This document shows, piece by piece, positions 6,740 to 12,833 of a DNA stretch of 13,053 nt. The stretch's first letter is position 1; each line of letters starts with the position of its first letter. The DNA is from Ignavibacteriales bacterium. Lineage in GTDB: Bacteria > Bacteroidota > Ignavibacteria > Ignavibacteriales > Melioribacteraceae. Location: the NCBI GenBank assembly GCA_020059785.1, contig JAGVBL010000195.1, positions 1 through 13,053 on the forward strand. The letters run 5' to 3'. Under the pieces are notes generated by a model. It saw nothing but the letters and a program-made list of their open reading frames with translations. It ran no database searches and was not told where the DNA came from. A program made the position numbers and the translations under genes.

Positions 6740-7515
6740 AGATAAATAATATTAAAAAAATTTTTATGCACCAGATAAAAGTTAATAAGCTAAGATTACT
6801 TCTTTCATTACCAGGTTTTATGATAGTGATTTTAATATTTATATTACCATCGATTATCGATTATCAAAATATTCAATTAAATAATTACTCTGAATTACTT
6901 AGTTTATACCGTCAGCAAAATCCATCACTAGACAATAATAATCTCACAATTATCATGCTTACAGATATAAAACTGTTAAATTATCTTCTAACATTGACAT
7001 TTATTATTCCCCTGTTTTTAACTATTGACTTGATAGTTAAGGAAAAGGAGGAGAGAACCATAGAAAATTTATTCTCGTTACCAATAAGCGATTTTGAAAT
7101 CCTTTTAGGTAAAGTTTTGGTTAGTTTACTCACAACTATTATTTTGATTTGGTTTTTTTATTTCTCTACTCTCATAGTTTCATACTATTATAATTATATG
7201 TTTCTTATATCCCATATAATTAGCGTAAAATGGCTTTTTTCTATTTTCATTTTAATTCCGGTTATATCTTATTTTATAAATGTTGTGGCTATAACTATTT
7301 CGTGCCTTGTAAACAAGTATCAAACATCTCAATTCGTAGCCGTTTTAGTATTATCCCCATTTATGATTTTCTTTGTGTTGCTAAGTAATGGTACGCTCAT
7401 TTTTTACAATAGCTATTTAATACTTCTTTTTGTTTTTACTTTAATTACTAGTATAGCATTCTCAAAAATTTCAATAAAATTATTTAATCGGGAAAAAATA
7501 TTAATCAAGTTCTAG
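6736..7515 (+). CDS. ABC-2 type transporter permease, partner of the preceding ATPase
   Basis: The 259-aa integral membrane protein has about six predicted spans: one near residues 21-42, a long polar loop to about 70, then spans near 75-97, 117-143, 150-183, 195-220 and 228-248. The cytoplasmic segment KEKEERTIENLFSLPISDFEILLGKV, just after the second span, is the classic ABC-2/NatB coupling motif (E-R-T-x-E-x-L-x-x-x-P-x-S). Its ATG overlaps the ATPase stop (ATGA), so the two are translated together in equal amounts. Together they would form a heterotetrameric exporter; its substrate is inferred to be the mature peptides. No terminator is visible after it; an attC-type site begins 55 bases downstream. 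Confidence 0.9.
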   Translation: MKINNIKKIFMHQIKVNKLRLLLSLPGFMIVILIFILPSIIDYQNIQLNNYSELLSLYRQQNPSLDNNNLTIIMLTDIKLLNYLLTLTFIIPLFLTIDLIVKEKEERTIENLFSLPISDFEILLGKVLVSLLTTIILIWFFYFSTLIVSYYYNYMFLISHIISVKWLFSIFILIPVISYFINVVAITISCLVNKYQTSQFVAVLVLSPFMIFFVLLSNGTLIFYNSYLILLFVFTLITSIAFSKISIKLFNREKILIKF

Positions 7516-7570
7516 CTGATTTTTCCGAATAGATATCTCCTGGATTTAGATAAATTATTGAGAGATGTTG

Positions 7571-7757
7571 TATAACAAGCCAATCAAGCGGACGCCGTAA
7601 TCGCTTTCGGCATTTTTGTAATTATTGGCTTTGTAGTTCCGTGTATTGTTGCTTTGTAAAGTAGTTCTGTTAAATAAATGTTTTTAAAATTATTGGCAGT
7701 TGTTATTTAAGCGGCATAGCTTTTCTGGGGCGACCGCTTATTGGCGACACCGTTATG
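7571..7757 (+). repeat. attC recombination site 1 (integron cassette type)
   Basis: R'' TATAAC (7571-7576) mirrors R' GTTATG (7752-7757) with one mismatch. L'' GCCAATCAAGCGG (7579-7591) is the reverse complement of L' CCGCTTATTGGC (7734-7745) apart from one extra C at 7585. That C, within TCAAG, is where attC sites carry the conserved extrahelical base of the folded bottom strand. R-L spacers are 2 and 6 bases. The 187-base length is long for an attC site. Orientation matches the flanking plus-strand genes. Confidence 0.8.
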
Positions 7758-8203
7758 TTTCAAACAAAATATTATTTGTGTAAGTGTAATCAACCAAGTT
7801 GGTCTGTTGTTCGGGTTTCGTTCTATGTTCAAGATGTTGCTTAGTTCCAGTTTTGTTTTCAAAGAAAAATTGTTCTTTCAAAGTTGGTTTAAAAACACGT
7901 CAAGTTGGTTTGTAAAAAATTGGGTGGAGGATTACGAGATTAGTTGTTATACTGAAGTGGGTAAATTCCGGGGTTAGATTCTGTTCTCCACATTAAAGAA
8001 ACAATGATTCACATTAATAAATGGTTCACAAAGAAGTCAAAGTAGTTCGACAATTGTTACAAAGTAATGTTTGAGAAAAAATCATCATTGCCAAATAATA
8101 ACATTTTGCACTATGTCGGCGTGGAGTTAATTAGTTATTGTGTTTCAAAGAAGGTAGTTTCTTTTATCAAATACAAAAATCGCCAAGTTCATAGAAAGTA
8201 AAA

Positions 8204-8390
8204 CATAACCAGCAACTCAAAGCGACCGCGTCTTTGACGCAGTCGTTTGATGTGGTTATTGGGTTTAGTATTTCAGAGTTAGTTTGTTGTTCAAAGTTGA
8301 TTTGTAAAACGAAGTTGATTAATAAATAAAGGTAATTGCCGTAAGCGTCATTGTAATTATGGGCGGCGCTTTAGTTGCAACGTCGTTATA
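8204..8390 (+). repeat. attC recombination site 2 (integron cassette type)
   Basis: R'' CATAAC (8204-8209) mirrors R' GTTATA (8385-8390) with one mismatch. L'' GCAACTCAAAGCG (8212-8224) is the reverse complement of L' CGCTTTAGTTGC (8367-8378) apart from one extra C at 8218, again in the extrahelical-base position. Spacers (2 and 6 bases), overall length (187) and orientation equal those of site 1, while the L sequences differ, as expected for attC sites. A strong internal hairpin lies at 8223-8245 (CGACcGCGTC/GACGCaGTCG). Confidence 0.82.
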
Positions 8391-8440
8391 TGCTTCAAGA
8401 ATTATTATTAAATTAAACCAGCATTCTAAGGACGTAAATA

Positions 8441-8935
8441 ATGACAATAAAACTAGTTCTTAATAATAGTAGAATATTTAACCAACAAATAATTAGTGTT
8501 ATTAGTGAAGATTATAAAATCCTTGGCCTAGATAATAATTCTTATGAGCAATTGTTAAATGACTTTAATGCTGGGCATAAAATTAAAATTATATCAAAAG
8601 AAGAAGAGAGTTTTAAGGAAAATTATGATATAATAATTGATAAAATCTATATTGGTAATGTAATTCTACTTTTTGATTGTTTTACAAGATATTGGGAAAT
8701 TGATATTCTAATTTTTACAGCTTATCGTGGTAGAGGTTACTTTAAACCTATTATTGAAACATTAATCAAATTATTACCTGCTAGAAAATTTGAAGCAAAT
8801 ATATTAGAAACAAATAAGTCATTTTCGATTATCCAATCTAAACTTCTTCAAATTGGATTTATACAAACAGATGAAGGCATAACCAACGCAGAAGGTATAT
8901 TGGTGTATAATTACAAAATAGACGATCGTATATGA
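8441..8935 (+). CDS. GNAT-like N-acetyltransferase domain protein
   Basis: The 164-aa soluble protein has a GNAT-like second half. A beta strand (ILIFTA) runs into Y95-R96-G97-R98-G99-Y100, matching the R/Q-x-x-G-x-G/A acetyl-CoA pyrophosphate loop, followed by a helix (FKPIIETLIKLL). Then come the strand FEANIL, ETNKSFSIIQSKLLQIGF (the usual N-x-x-A/S-x-x-x-y-x-x-x-G-F region) and a final strand. The first 60 residues are divergent. It starts 50 bases after the attC 2 R' box, as the first gene of a cassette, and its stop overlaps the helicase start (ATGA), so the two are translationally coupled. Substrate unknown. Some GNATs in such arrays are antibiotic-modifying enzymes or tRNA-acetylating toxins, but nothing here identifies either. 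Confidence 0.65.
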   Translation: MTIKLVLNNSRIFNQQIISVISEDYKILGLDNNSYEQLLNDFNAGHKIKIISKEEESFKENYDIIIDKIYIGNVILLFDCFTRYWEIDILIFTAYRGRGYFKPIIETLIKLLPARKFEANILETNKSFSIIQSKLLQIGFIQTDEGITNAEGILVYNYKIDDRI

Positions 8936-10467
8936 AAGCACATATTGTTCCGTCATTTTTTGATGCTTATTCAAAATTATCAAGTCAAGAAAAATCTTTA
9001 ACAAAGAAAACCTTAAATAATTTTATTTCTGTACCAGAATTAAAGGGATTAAGATTCCATCAAGTAAATTATTTCCATAGTCTTTCTGTTAATATGGATT
9101 TGAGAATAATTACTTTTTTAAAGGAGGACTCTTATTATATTGTTTACGTAGATCATCATAATGAAGCTTATAATTGGGCAAGAAAAAGGAAACCCATAAT
9201 AAATGAAAATGAGTCGTTTTTTGAGTTGGTCGAATATGATAACAATAAAAAAGTCGACAATAAAATAAAAACTGAACTTTCAAAAACAAACGATGGTTAC
9301 GCCAACATAGTTGCTGAATTAAATAAACGTGTTGATGATGATGAAAAATTAGAATACATCTCTACCTTTTCTCCACATATTCAAGAGATTCTGTTAAACT
9401 CACTAAATACTGACCAAATTAATTCATTGAGTAATTCACAAATATTTACATTTACTACTGATAATGATTTGGAAATTGCACTTAAGTATCCACTTGATAA
9501 ATGGAGAATATTTCTACACCCTGCACAAAAGGCAATCGCACTTCAAAATACAAACATCAATGTTTTAGTGAGTGGTTTTGCTGGTACCGGGAAAACAGTT
9601 GTATTAATCCATAGGCTAAAATACATAATAAGTCTTAATTCATTTGATCAAATAATAGTGCTTCTTCCAAAACCTGAAGAACTAAAGCATTTGGTGTCTG
9701 AAATGTTAAATAAAATTATTGATGAAATTCCATCAAATGTAAAAATAATGGTCCCATCACCTCAAAAAGATTTTAAATATTTTATTAAAAATATTAATCA
9801 TTCACTTAAGTGTCATATTCTTATTGATGAATTTCAATCATTTGGCTTACATTACTTTCGCCATTTTGATTTTCTTATAAAAAATAAAAATATTTATTGG
9901 ACAATTCTATTCGATCCTGCCCAAAAATATTACTCAGTACAATTCGAAAAATTTATAAATGATAATTTTGTTCCCATATATTTAAATTATGCTTATCGCA
10001 ATACTAAACAGATTCTGGATTATTCTAAAAAGTACAAAGATAAATATTTACAAATTATGCCAGATATACCATCCGCGTTCTATCCACTAGAACCAATTAC
10101 TACAATTAATGGACTTCCAATAAAATTATTATCTACATCATATGATAAACTTGACGAGTTGATTAATAAAGAAGTAAACTTTCTTTTAAGCAAATATGAG
10201 GATGATGAGATTGTATTAATTAATAATTATCCTTATGACTCAGTCCTTAAACCACGTAGGTTAATATTTAATTATGAAAAATGGAAAATAAAAACAGTAC
10301 AATATTCAAAAATTGGTGGTTTGGAATATAAAGCTGGTATTATTCTTGGTGGAGATAGAATAAATGTCGACAATCGGAAGGATCTAGCAAATGCTTATAC
10401 ATATATATCAATTACTAGATTTAGAGATTATTTAATAATTATAAATATATTTTCAAACAGCATATAA
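8932..10467 (+). CDS. RelE/ParE-like domain fused to a UvrD-type SF1 helicase
   Basis: The 511-aa product has two parts. Residues about 1-88 look like the RelE/ParE fold, with PSFFDAYSKLSSQEKSLTKKTLNNF helices, then strands around NMDLRIITFLKEDSYYIVYVDHHNEAYNWARKRK; this DHH-x-x-AY-x-WA ending recurs in helicase fusions of this type. Residues about 190-511 form a compact SF1 motor: Walker A GFAGTGKT (215-222), Walker B ILIDE (D299, E300), motif III DPAQ (328-331), motif IV YAYRNT (R356), motif V GGLEYK (462-467) and motif VI SITR (R496). Key ATPase residues are intact. At about 320 aa the motor is small for UvrD/Rep and seems to lack large 1B/2B insertions. It is coupled to the GNAT-like gene. 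Cytoplasmic action on nucleic acid is expected; a defence or toxin role is inference. Confidence 0.8.
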   Translation: MKAHIVPSFFDAYSKLSSQEKSLTKKTLNNFISVPELKGLRFHQVNYFHSLSVNMDLRIITFLKEDSYYIVYVDHHNEAYNWARKRKPIINENESFFELVEYDNNKKVDNKIKTELSKTNDGYANIVAELNKRVDDDEKLEYISTFSPHIQEILLNSLNTDQINSLSNSQIFTFTTDNDLEIALKYPLDKWRIFLHPAQKAIALQNTNINVLVSGFAGTGKTVVLIHRLKYIISLNSFDQIIVLLPKPEELKHLVSEMLNKIIDEIPSNVKIMVPSPQKDFKYFIKNINHSLKCHILIDEFQSFGLHYFRHFDFLIKNKNIYWTILFDPAQKYYSVQFEKFINDNFVPIYLNYAYRNTKQILDYSKKYKDKYLQIMPDIPSAFYPLEPITTINGLPIKLLSTSYDKLDELINKEVNFLLSKYEDDEIVLINNYPYDSVLKPRRLIFNYEKWKIKTVQYSKIGGLEYKAGIILGGDRINVDNRKDLANAYTYISITRFRDYLIIINIFSNSI

Positions 10468-10591
10468 CCTCTTTAATAAGTAAAAAGTCAAGAAAGAAAG
10501 ATAGAATATATGAGTTAAGAGTTATTGGTTTTGGTTATTCTTTTTTTACATTGCTGTTTTATTTGTACATTTTCGAACCCACGCTGTTATA
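10463..10591 (+). repeat. Possible degenerate cassette boundary (attC-like R boxes only)
   Basis: TATAAC (10463-10468), overlapping the helicase stop codon, is the exact reverse complement of GTTATA (10586-10591), 117 bases downstream and just before the next gene. This matches the R''/R' placement of the two clear attC sites. No complementary L boxes are visible beside them, so this may be a decayed site or a chance 6-mer match. Confidence 0.3.
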
Positions 10592-10609
10592 AATAATTTG
10601 GAACGTTTT

Positions 10610-11095
10610 ATGGGTATAAAGGACTTCTTGGCTTTACTAGTTTCTGTTATTGCTATTACATTATCATTGGTTACATTTTATCTCCAACGCATTAGAAAAA
10701 AAGATAAAGTAATTGGACATCTAATCTCAACCGGCGATGTAAAATCTCAAGGCAACTATGATCAATATGCAGAATATTCTATTAGTAACATAGGTGATAC
10801 CCAGTTGGTTATTAAAAATGTTAAGGTATTAAAGCCATACCCTTGGGGTTTCGATGAATTTACCTCTCAAACAAATAATGTCCCATTCATTCTTAAACCA
10901 AATGAGATTTCTATCGTTAATGTAACGTATGATTCAAGACACTTTAAACCCGAGAATATTGTTCACATTGAATTTGGAATCTTTAGTCCTAATGGCAGGG
11001 GATATAAATTAAGACACTCTTTTGGTCAGTTATTAGATAGCATTGACGGACAATGGGATATCTTTATTTTGAATAAAGAGCATGAAGTATCTTAA
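10610..11095 (+). CDS. Single-span membrane protein with beta-rich domain, unknown function
   Basis: The 161-aa protein starts MGIKDFLALLVSVIAITLS and has one N-terminal membrane helix (about residues 4-24), followed at once by RIRKKDK. By the positive-inside rule the C-terminal domain would be cytoplasmic. That domain (about 40-155) is beta-rich, with alternating strands and turns (EYSISNIGDTQLVIKNVKVL, FILKPNEISIVNVTYD, HIEFGIFSPNGRGYKLRHSFG), suggesting an Ig-like or immunoglobulin-style sandwich. I chose ATG 10610 over in-frame TTG 10598, as it is the stronger codon and keeps the helix at the N-terminus. It follows a GTTATA box and stands alone, so it fits a one-gene cassette. I do not recognise a specific family. 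Confidence 0.7.
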   Translation: MGIKDFLALLVSVIAITLSLVTFYLQRIRKKDKVIGHLISTGDVKSQGNYDQYAEYSISNIGDTQLVIKNVKVLKPYPWGFDEFTSQTNNVPFILKPNEISIVNVTYDSRHFKPENIVHIEFGIFSPNGRGYKLRHSFGQLLDSIDGQWDIFILNKEHEVS

Positions 11096-11176
11096 TATAT
11101 TTTGTTATAGCAAGAATATTTAGTTAATCAAATTATCTATCTTTTATTAATCTTTAATTATCTCTTTCATTCCCCA

Positions 11177-11333
11177 CCGCAAAAGCACGCCAGCAGTATA
11201 TCATTTCATACTGGCTTTACATAACACCACATTATTTGCTTTACATACCTAACCTTTGTAGTTAATCTTTCCATTTGTGTAAATACTAAAATCCGTATAT
11301 CGCAAATAATGGGCATTATGTAAGCTTTTGCGG
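11177..11333. repeat. Nested inverted repeat able to form a three-way junction, attC-like core
   Basis: Outer arms CCGCAAAAGC (11177-11186) and GCTTTTGCGG (11324-11333) are perfect complements. Inner arms 11217-11239 (TTACATAAC...CATTATTTGC) and 11302-11323 (GCAAATAATG...CATTATGTAA) pair over about 20 bases. On the right the arms abut. On the left a 30-base segment (11187-11216) intervenes that itself folds (CAGTAT/ATACTG). The CATAAC/ATTATG boxes and orientation recall attC, but the extrahelical C seen in sites 1 and 2 is absent. Confidence 0.6.
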
Positions 11334-11374
11334 CTATTCGTCTAAGACTCTTCTGAAAAGAAAGGTTTTGTTTC

Positions 11375-11419
11375 GCAAAATAATATTTGGCTGAAAAAAA
11401 CAGTCAAAAAATATTTTGC
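11375..11419. repeat. Long AT-rich stem-loop
   Basis: Arms 11375-11393 (GCAAAATAATATTTGGCTG) and 11401-11419 (CAGTCAAAAAATATTTTGC) pair at 16 of 19 positions around an A7 loop. No gene ends immediately upstream, so a terminator role is not obvious. Confidence 0.5.
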
Positions 11420-11426
11420 TCAGTTA

Positions 11427-11443
11427 ATCCGCCTCTGGCGGAT
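11427..11443. repeat. REP-like GC hairpin
   Basis: ATCCGCC and GGCGGAT form a perfect 7-bp stem with a TCT loop, followed on the plus strand by AAAAA. Short extragenic GC hairpins of this form are common in many bacterial genomes. Confidence 0.45.
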
Positions 11444-11656
11444 AAAAAGATTTTGCTCCATTCAGTTTGACACTCCATTCCGCAAAAACTTTTTAGGTTT
11501 AGTTTCGCTCACAACTAAAAAAAGTATAAAGCACTTTTTTCAATTGCTCGCTCATTTTGTAGTGCTGCAAATTATTCGGTTCAGTCTTGTCATAGTTTTT
11601 GTATCAAAAACATACGCCAATCCTTCACCTCATAACTTGCTTTTTTATCTCCTTAC

Positions 11657-11683
11657 ATCAACAACATTCCTTTTATTGTTGAT
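11657..11683. repeat. 8-bp perfect stem-loop
   Basis: ATCAACAA (11657-11664) pairs with TTGTTGAT (11676-11683) around an 11-base loop. It is one of the series of hairpins in this spacer. Confidence 0.4.
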
Positions 11684-11717
11684 TGTGCTCACTACGTTCG
11701 CACTTCATAAAAAGCAT

Positions 11718-11867
11718 AAATAACGCCAGCAGAAGTAAATTTAAGCCTCAAAGGAATCCGGCACGCAAGGGTATATAAACACCCGGCTTCGCCGGGCGCC
11801 CTTGCGTGCCACCTTTTCGGCTTCTTGGCTCGCTCCGCTCGCCGGTAATGTTTAGCTGGCGTTATTT
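11718..11867. repeat. 13-bp inverted repeat enclosing a GC-rich double hairpin (attC-like)
   Basis: AAATAACGCCAGC (11718-11730) and GCTGGCGTTATTT (11855-11867) are perfect reverse complements, with the TAAC...GTTA polarity of attC R boxes. Inside, GGCACGCAAGGG (11760-11771) pairs perfectly with CCCTTGCGTGCC (11799-11810). Nested in that loop, CCCGGC (11782-11787) pairs with GCCGGG (11791-11796) around TTC. A further CGCTCCGCTCG stretch follows at 11831-11841. The perfect arms lack an extrahelical base, so I do not call it a true attC. Confidence 0.6.
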
Positions 11868-11889
11868 TTATTTTTTTTTTGGAGTAGAA

Positions 11890-12078
11890 GTGCTTAGTTC
11901 AACAGTCCTCTTTTCGAAATCCTTCAAGGGTTACTTGATTCGCTTAATTGAGATGCAAGGACGTTACTTCGTTAATCTCTTTCATCCAAACGGTTATTTC
12001 AAATCATTCAGGTTCAATTCCGTTCTGCCGGCTTATGCTTTTATAAGTAAAATAATCAGTTCATTAAAATCTAAGTAG
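11890..12078 (+). CDS. Small basic protein of unknown function (GTG start)
   Basis: A GTG at 11890 with GGAG five bases upstream (11881-11884) opens a 62-aa ORF; the frame is open further upstream, but that part runs through the GC-rich palindrome and an oligo-T tract. The product is basic, with F/Y-rich segments (GRYFVNLFHPNGYFKSFRFNSVLP), and ends in a lysine-rich helix (ISKIISSLKSK). The HPNGYFKSF stretch suggests a small beta-hairpin fold. No family is recognised. It opens a tight run of small genes ahead of an ArdC-like gene, an arrangement typical of plasmid or conjugative-element leading regions. Confidence 0.6.
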   Translation: MLSSTVLFSKSFKGYLIRLIEMQGRYFVNLFHPNGYFKSFRFNSVLPAYAFISKIISSLKSK

Positions 12079-12085
12079 GTCTATT

Positions 12086-12310
12086 ATGTCTGTAATTCAA
12101 AAAGTAATTCTGTTAAAACTTCATCAGCATTTAGTAAGTAATAATTACTTTAATGCTGCCAATCATGTTTGGCAAATTCTATTAAGCAAACAAATTCCAA
12201 ACGGGCTTAATCTTTCTATTCTCCGTATTCATCTCCTCTCTTATTTCAACCTGCAATTAGTAGAAACTTATTTTCATTCAATGCAAGAGGAAAGATCATG
12301 GAAAATCTGA
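12086..12310 (+). CDS. Small helical protein, unknown function
   Basis: The 74-aa product is predicted to be mostly helical (VIQKVILLKLHQHLVSNNYFNAANHVWQILLSKQ), with a second helical half rich in Leu/Ile/His. It starts with ATG seven bases after the preceding stop and overlaps the next gene by 13 bases. The helical, N/H/Q-containing pattern is compatible with a small DNA-binding or TPR-like fold, but no motif supports that. No relative is recognised. Confidence 0.6.
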   Translation: MSVIQKVILLKLHQHLVSNNYFNAANHVWQILLSKQIPNGLNLSILRIHLLSYFNLQLVETYFHSMQEERSWKI

Positions 12311-12630
12311 ATTTCGTTTCGGTTGCAAGTTATGCGTTGAAAAATCATTGCTCTTTTATCGGCGGTCGTCCTGCATCTGACGTTCTTAATGGTTTTAATG
12401 GAGAAATAATTTTTATGTTCAAAAAAGATTATTTCGGCAACCTATTTATTCAATGGGTTCGCTATTCTTTTAATGCTTCACAATACCAGGAAAAAGTTCT
12501 GCTCTATAAGGGGAAAGAATATGCAGCTCTCTTTCTTCTTATTCCTCAAAAAATCCCTTCAAAGTTCTTATACAGTTTCAAAACTTTCTCCAAATCCTGC
12601 GCTTATCTGCTCGGTTATTTTTTAAAGTAA
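12298..12630 (+). CDS. Small protein of mobile-element type, unknown function
   Basis: The 110-aa protein begins MENLNFVSVASYALKNHC and has a good AGAGG eight bases before its ATG, which lies inside the upstream gene. Mixed alpha/beta character is suggested by GEIIFMFKKDYFGNLFIQWVRYSF and YKGKEYAALFLLIP. The basic aromatic C-terminus (FLYSFKTFSKSCAYLLGYFLK) could be an amphipathic helix. No catalytic motif or known family is visible. Overlap with 12086-12310 supports co-translation. Confidence 0.65.
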   Translation: MENLNFVSVASYALKNHCSFIGGRPASDVLNGFNGEIIFMFKKDYFGNLFIQWVRYSFNASQYQEKVLLYKGKEYAALFLLIPQKIPSKFLYSFKTFSKSCAYLLGYFLK

Positions 12631-12644
12631 ATAAGGCAATTTTT

Positions 12645-12833
12645 ATGAAATCAGAACAGGAAACATCTAAAGCAAAAGCACTCCGGCGGGCTCGTATGCT
12701 TTCTAATTATACAAGTTATGTTGCAGTTGTCGAATCATCCGGCAAATATGATATTGAGTTCGAACCGCCTTTCTTAAGACCATTCGAGAAATTATTAATT
12801 GAATATTCAAAAGGTAAAAAGGTATCAAAATGA
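12645..12833 (+). CDS. Small charged protein, unknown function
   Basis: The 62-aa product has a strongly basic N-terminal helix (SEQETSKAKALRRARMLSNY), then a YVAVVESSGKYDIEFEPP strand pair and a lysine-rich end. Small size, charge and position suggest a nucleic-acid or protein-binding accessory of the mobile element. Its TGA overlaps the next ATG (ATGA at 12830-12833), so it is translationally coupled to the ArdC-like gene. No family is recognised. Confidence 0.65.
   Translation: MKSEQETSKAKALRRARMLSNYTSYVAVVESSGKYDIEFEPPFLRPFEKLLIEYSKGKKVSK

Larger units (their letters stand above)
7516..8440. other. ORF-poor region of two attC sites and one cassette without a recognisable gene
   Basis: These 925 bases hold no convincing coding sequence. 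They consist of attC 1 (7571-7757), a T/G-rich stretch (about 7758-8203) and attC 2 (8204-8390), then a 50-base leader before the GNAT-like gene. The T/G-rich stretch repeats variants of CAAGTTGGTTTGTAAAA near 7878, 7901 and 8291. The apparent 78-codon ORF at 7741-7977 starts inside attC 1 and looks accidental. Confidence 0.65.
11096..11889. other. Gene-free region packed with palindromes and stem-loops
   Basis: About 790 bases without a credible ORF on either strand. Notable elements are a nested inverted repeat (11177-11333), a 19-bp imperfect stem (11375-11419), ATCCGCC/GGCGGAT (11427-11443), TTTAGTT/AACTAAA (near 11497-11520), AGCACT/AGTGCT (near 11530-11575), ATCAACAA/TTGTTGAT (11657-11683) and a GC-rich double hairpin enclosed by a 13-bp inverted repeat (11718-11867). 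Base composition shifts sharply to GC-rich at about 11757-11845, unlike any neighbour. Confidence 0.7.

Noticed and set aside
7741..7977. 78-codon plus-strand ORF starting in attC 1
   Set aside because: The start (TTG) lies within the L' box, there is no ribosome binding site, and the F/S/K/C-rich product reflects T/G-biased DNA.
8021..8110. Short frame reading MVHKEVKVVRQLLQSNV, stop, EKIIIAK, reminiscent of the N-terminus of an IS21-type transposase
   Set aside because: Only 17 codons with no continuation in any frame and no inverted repeats; too little to call a transposase remnant.
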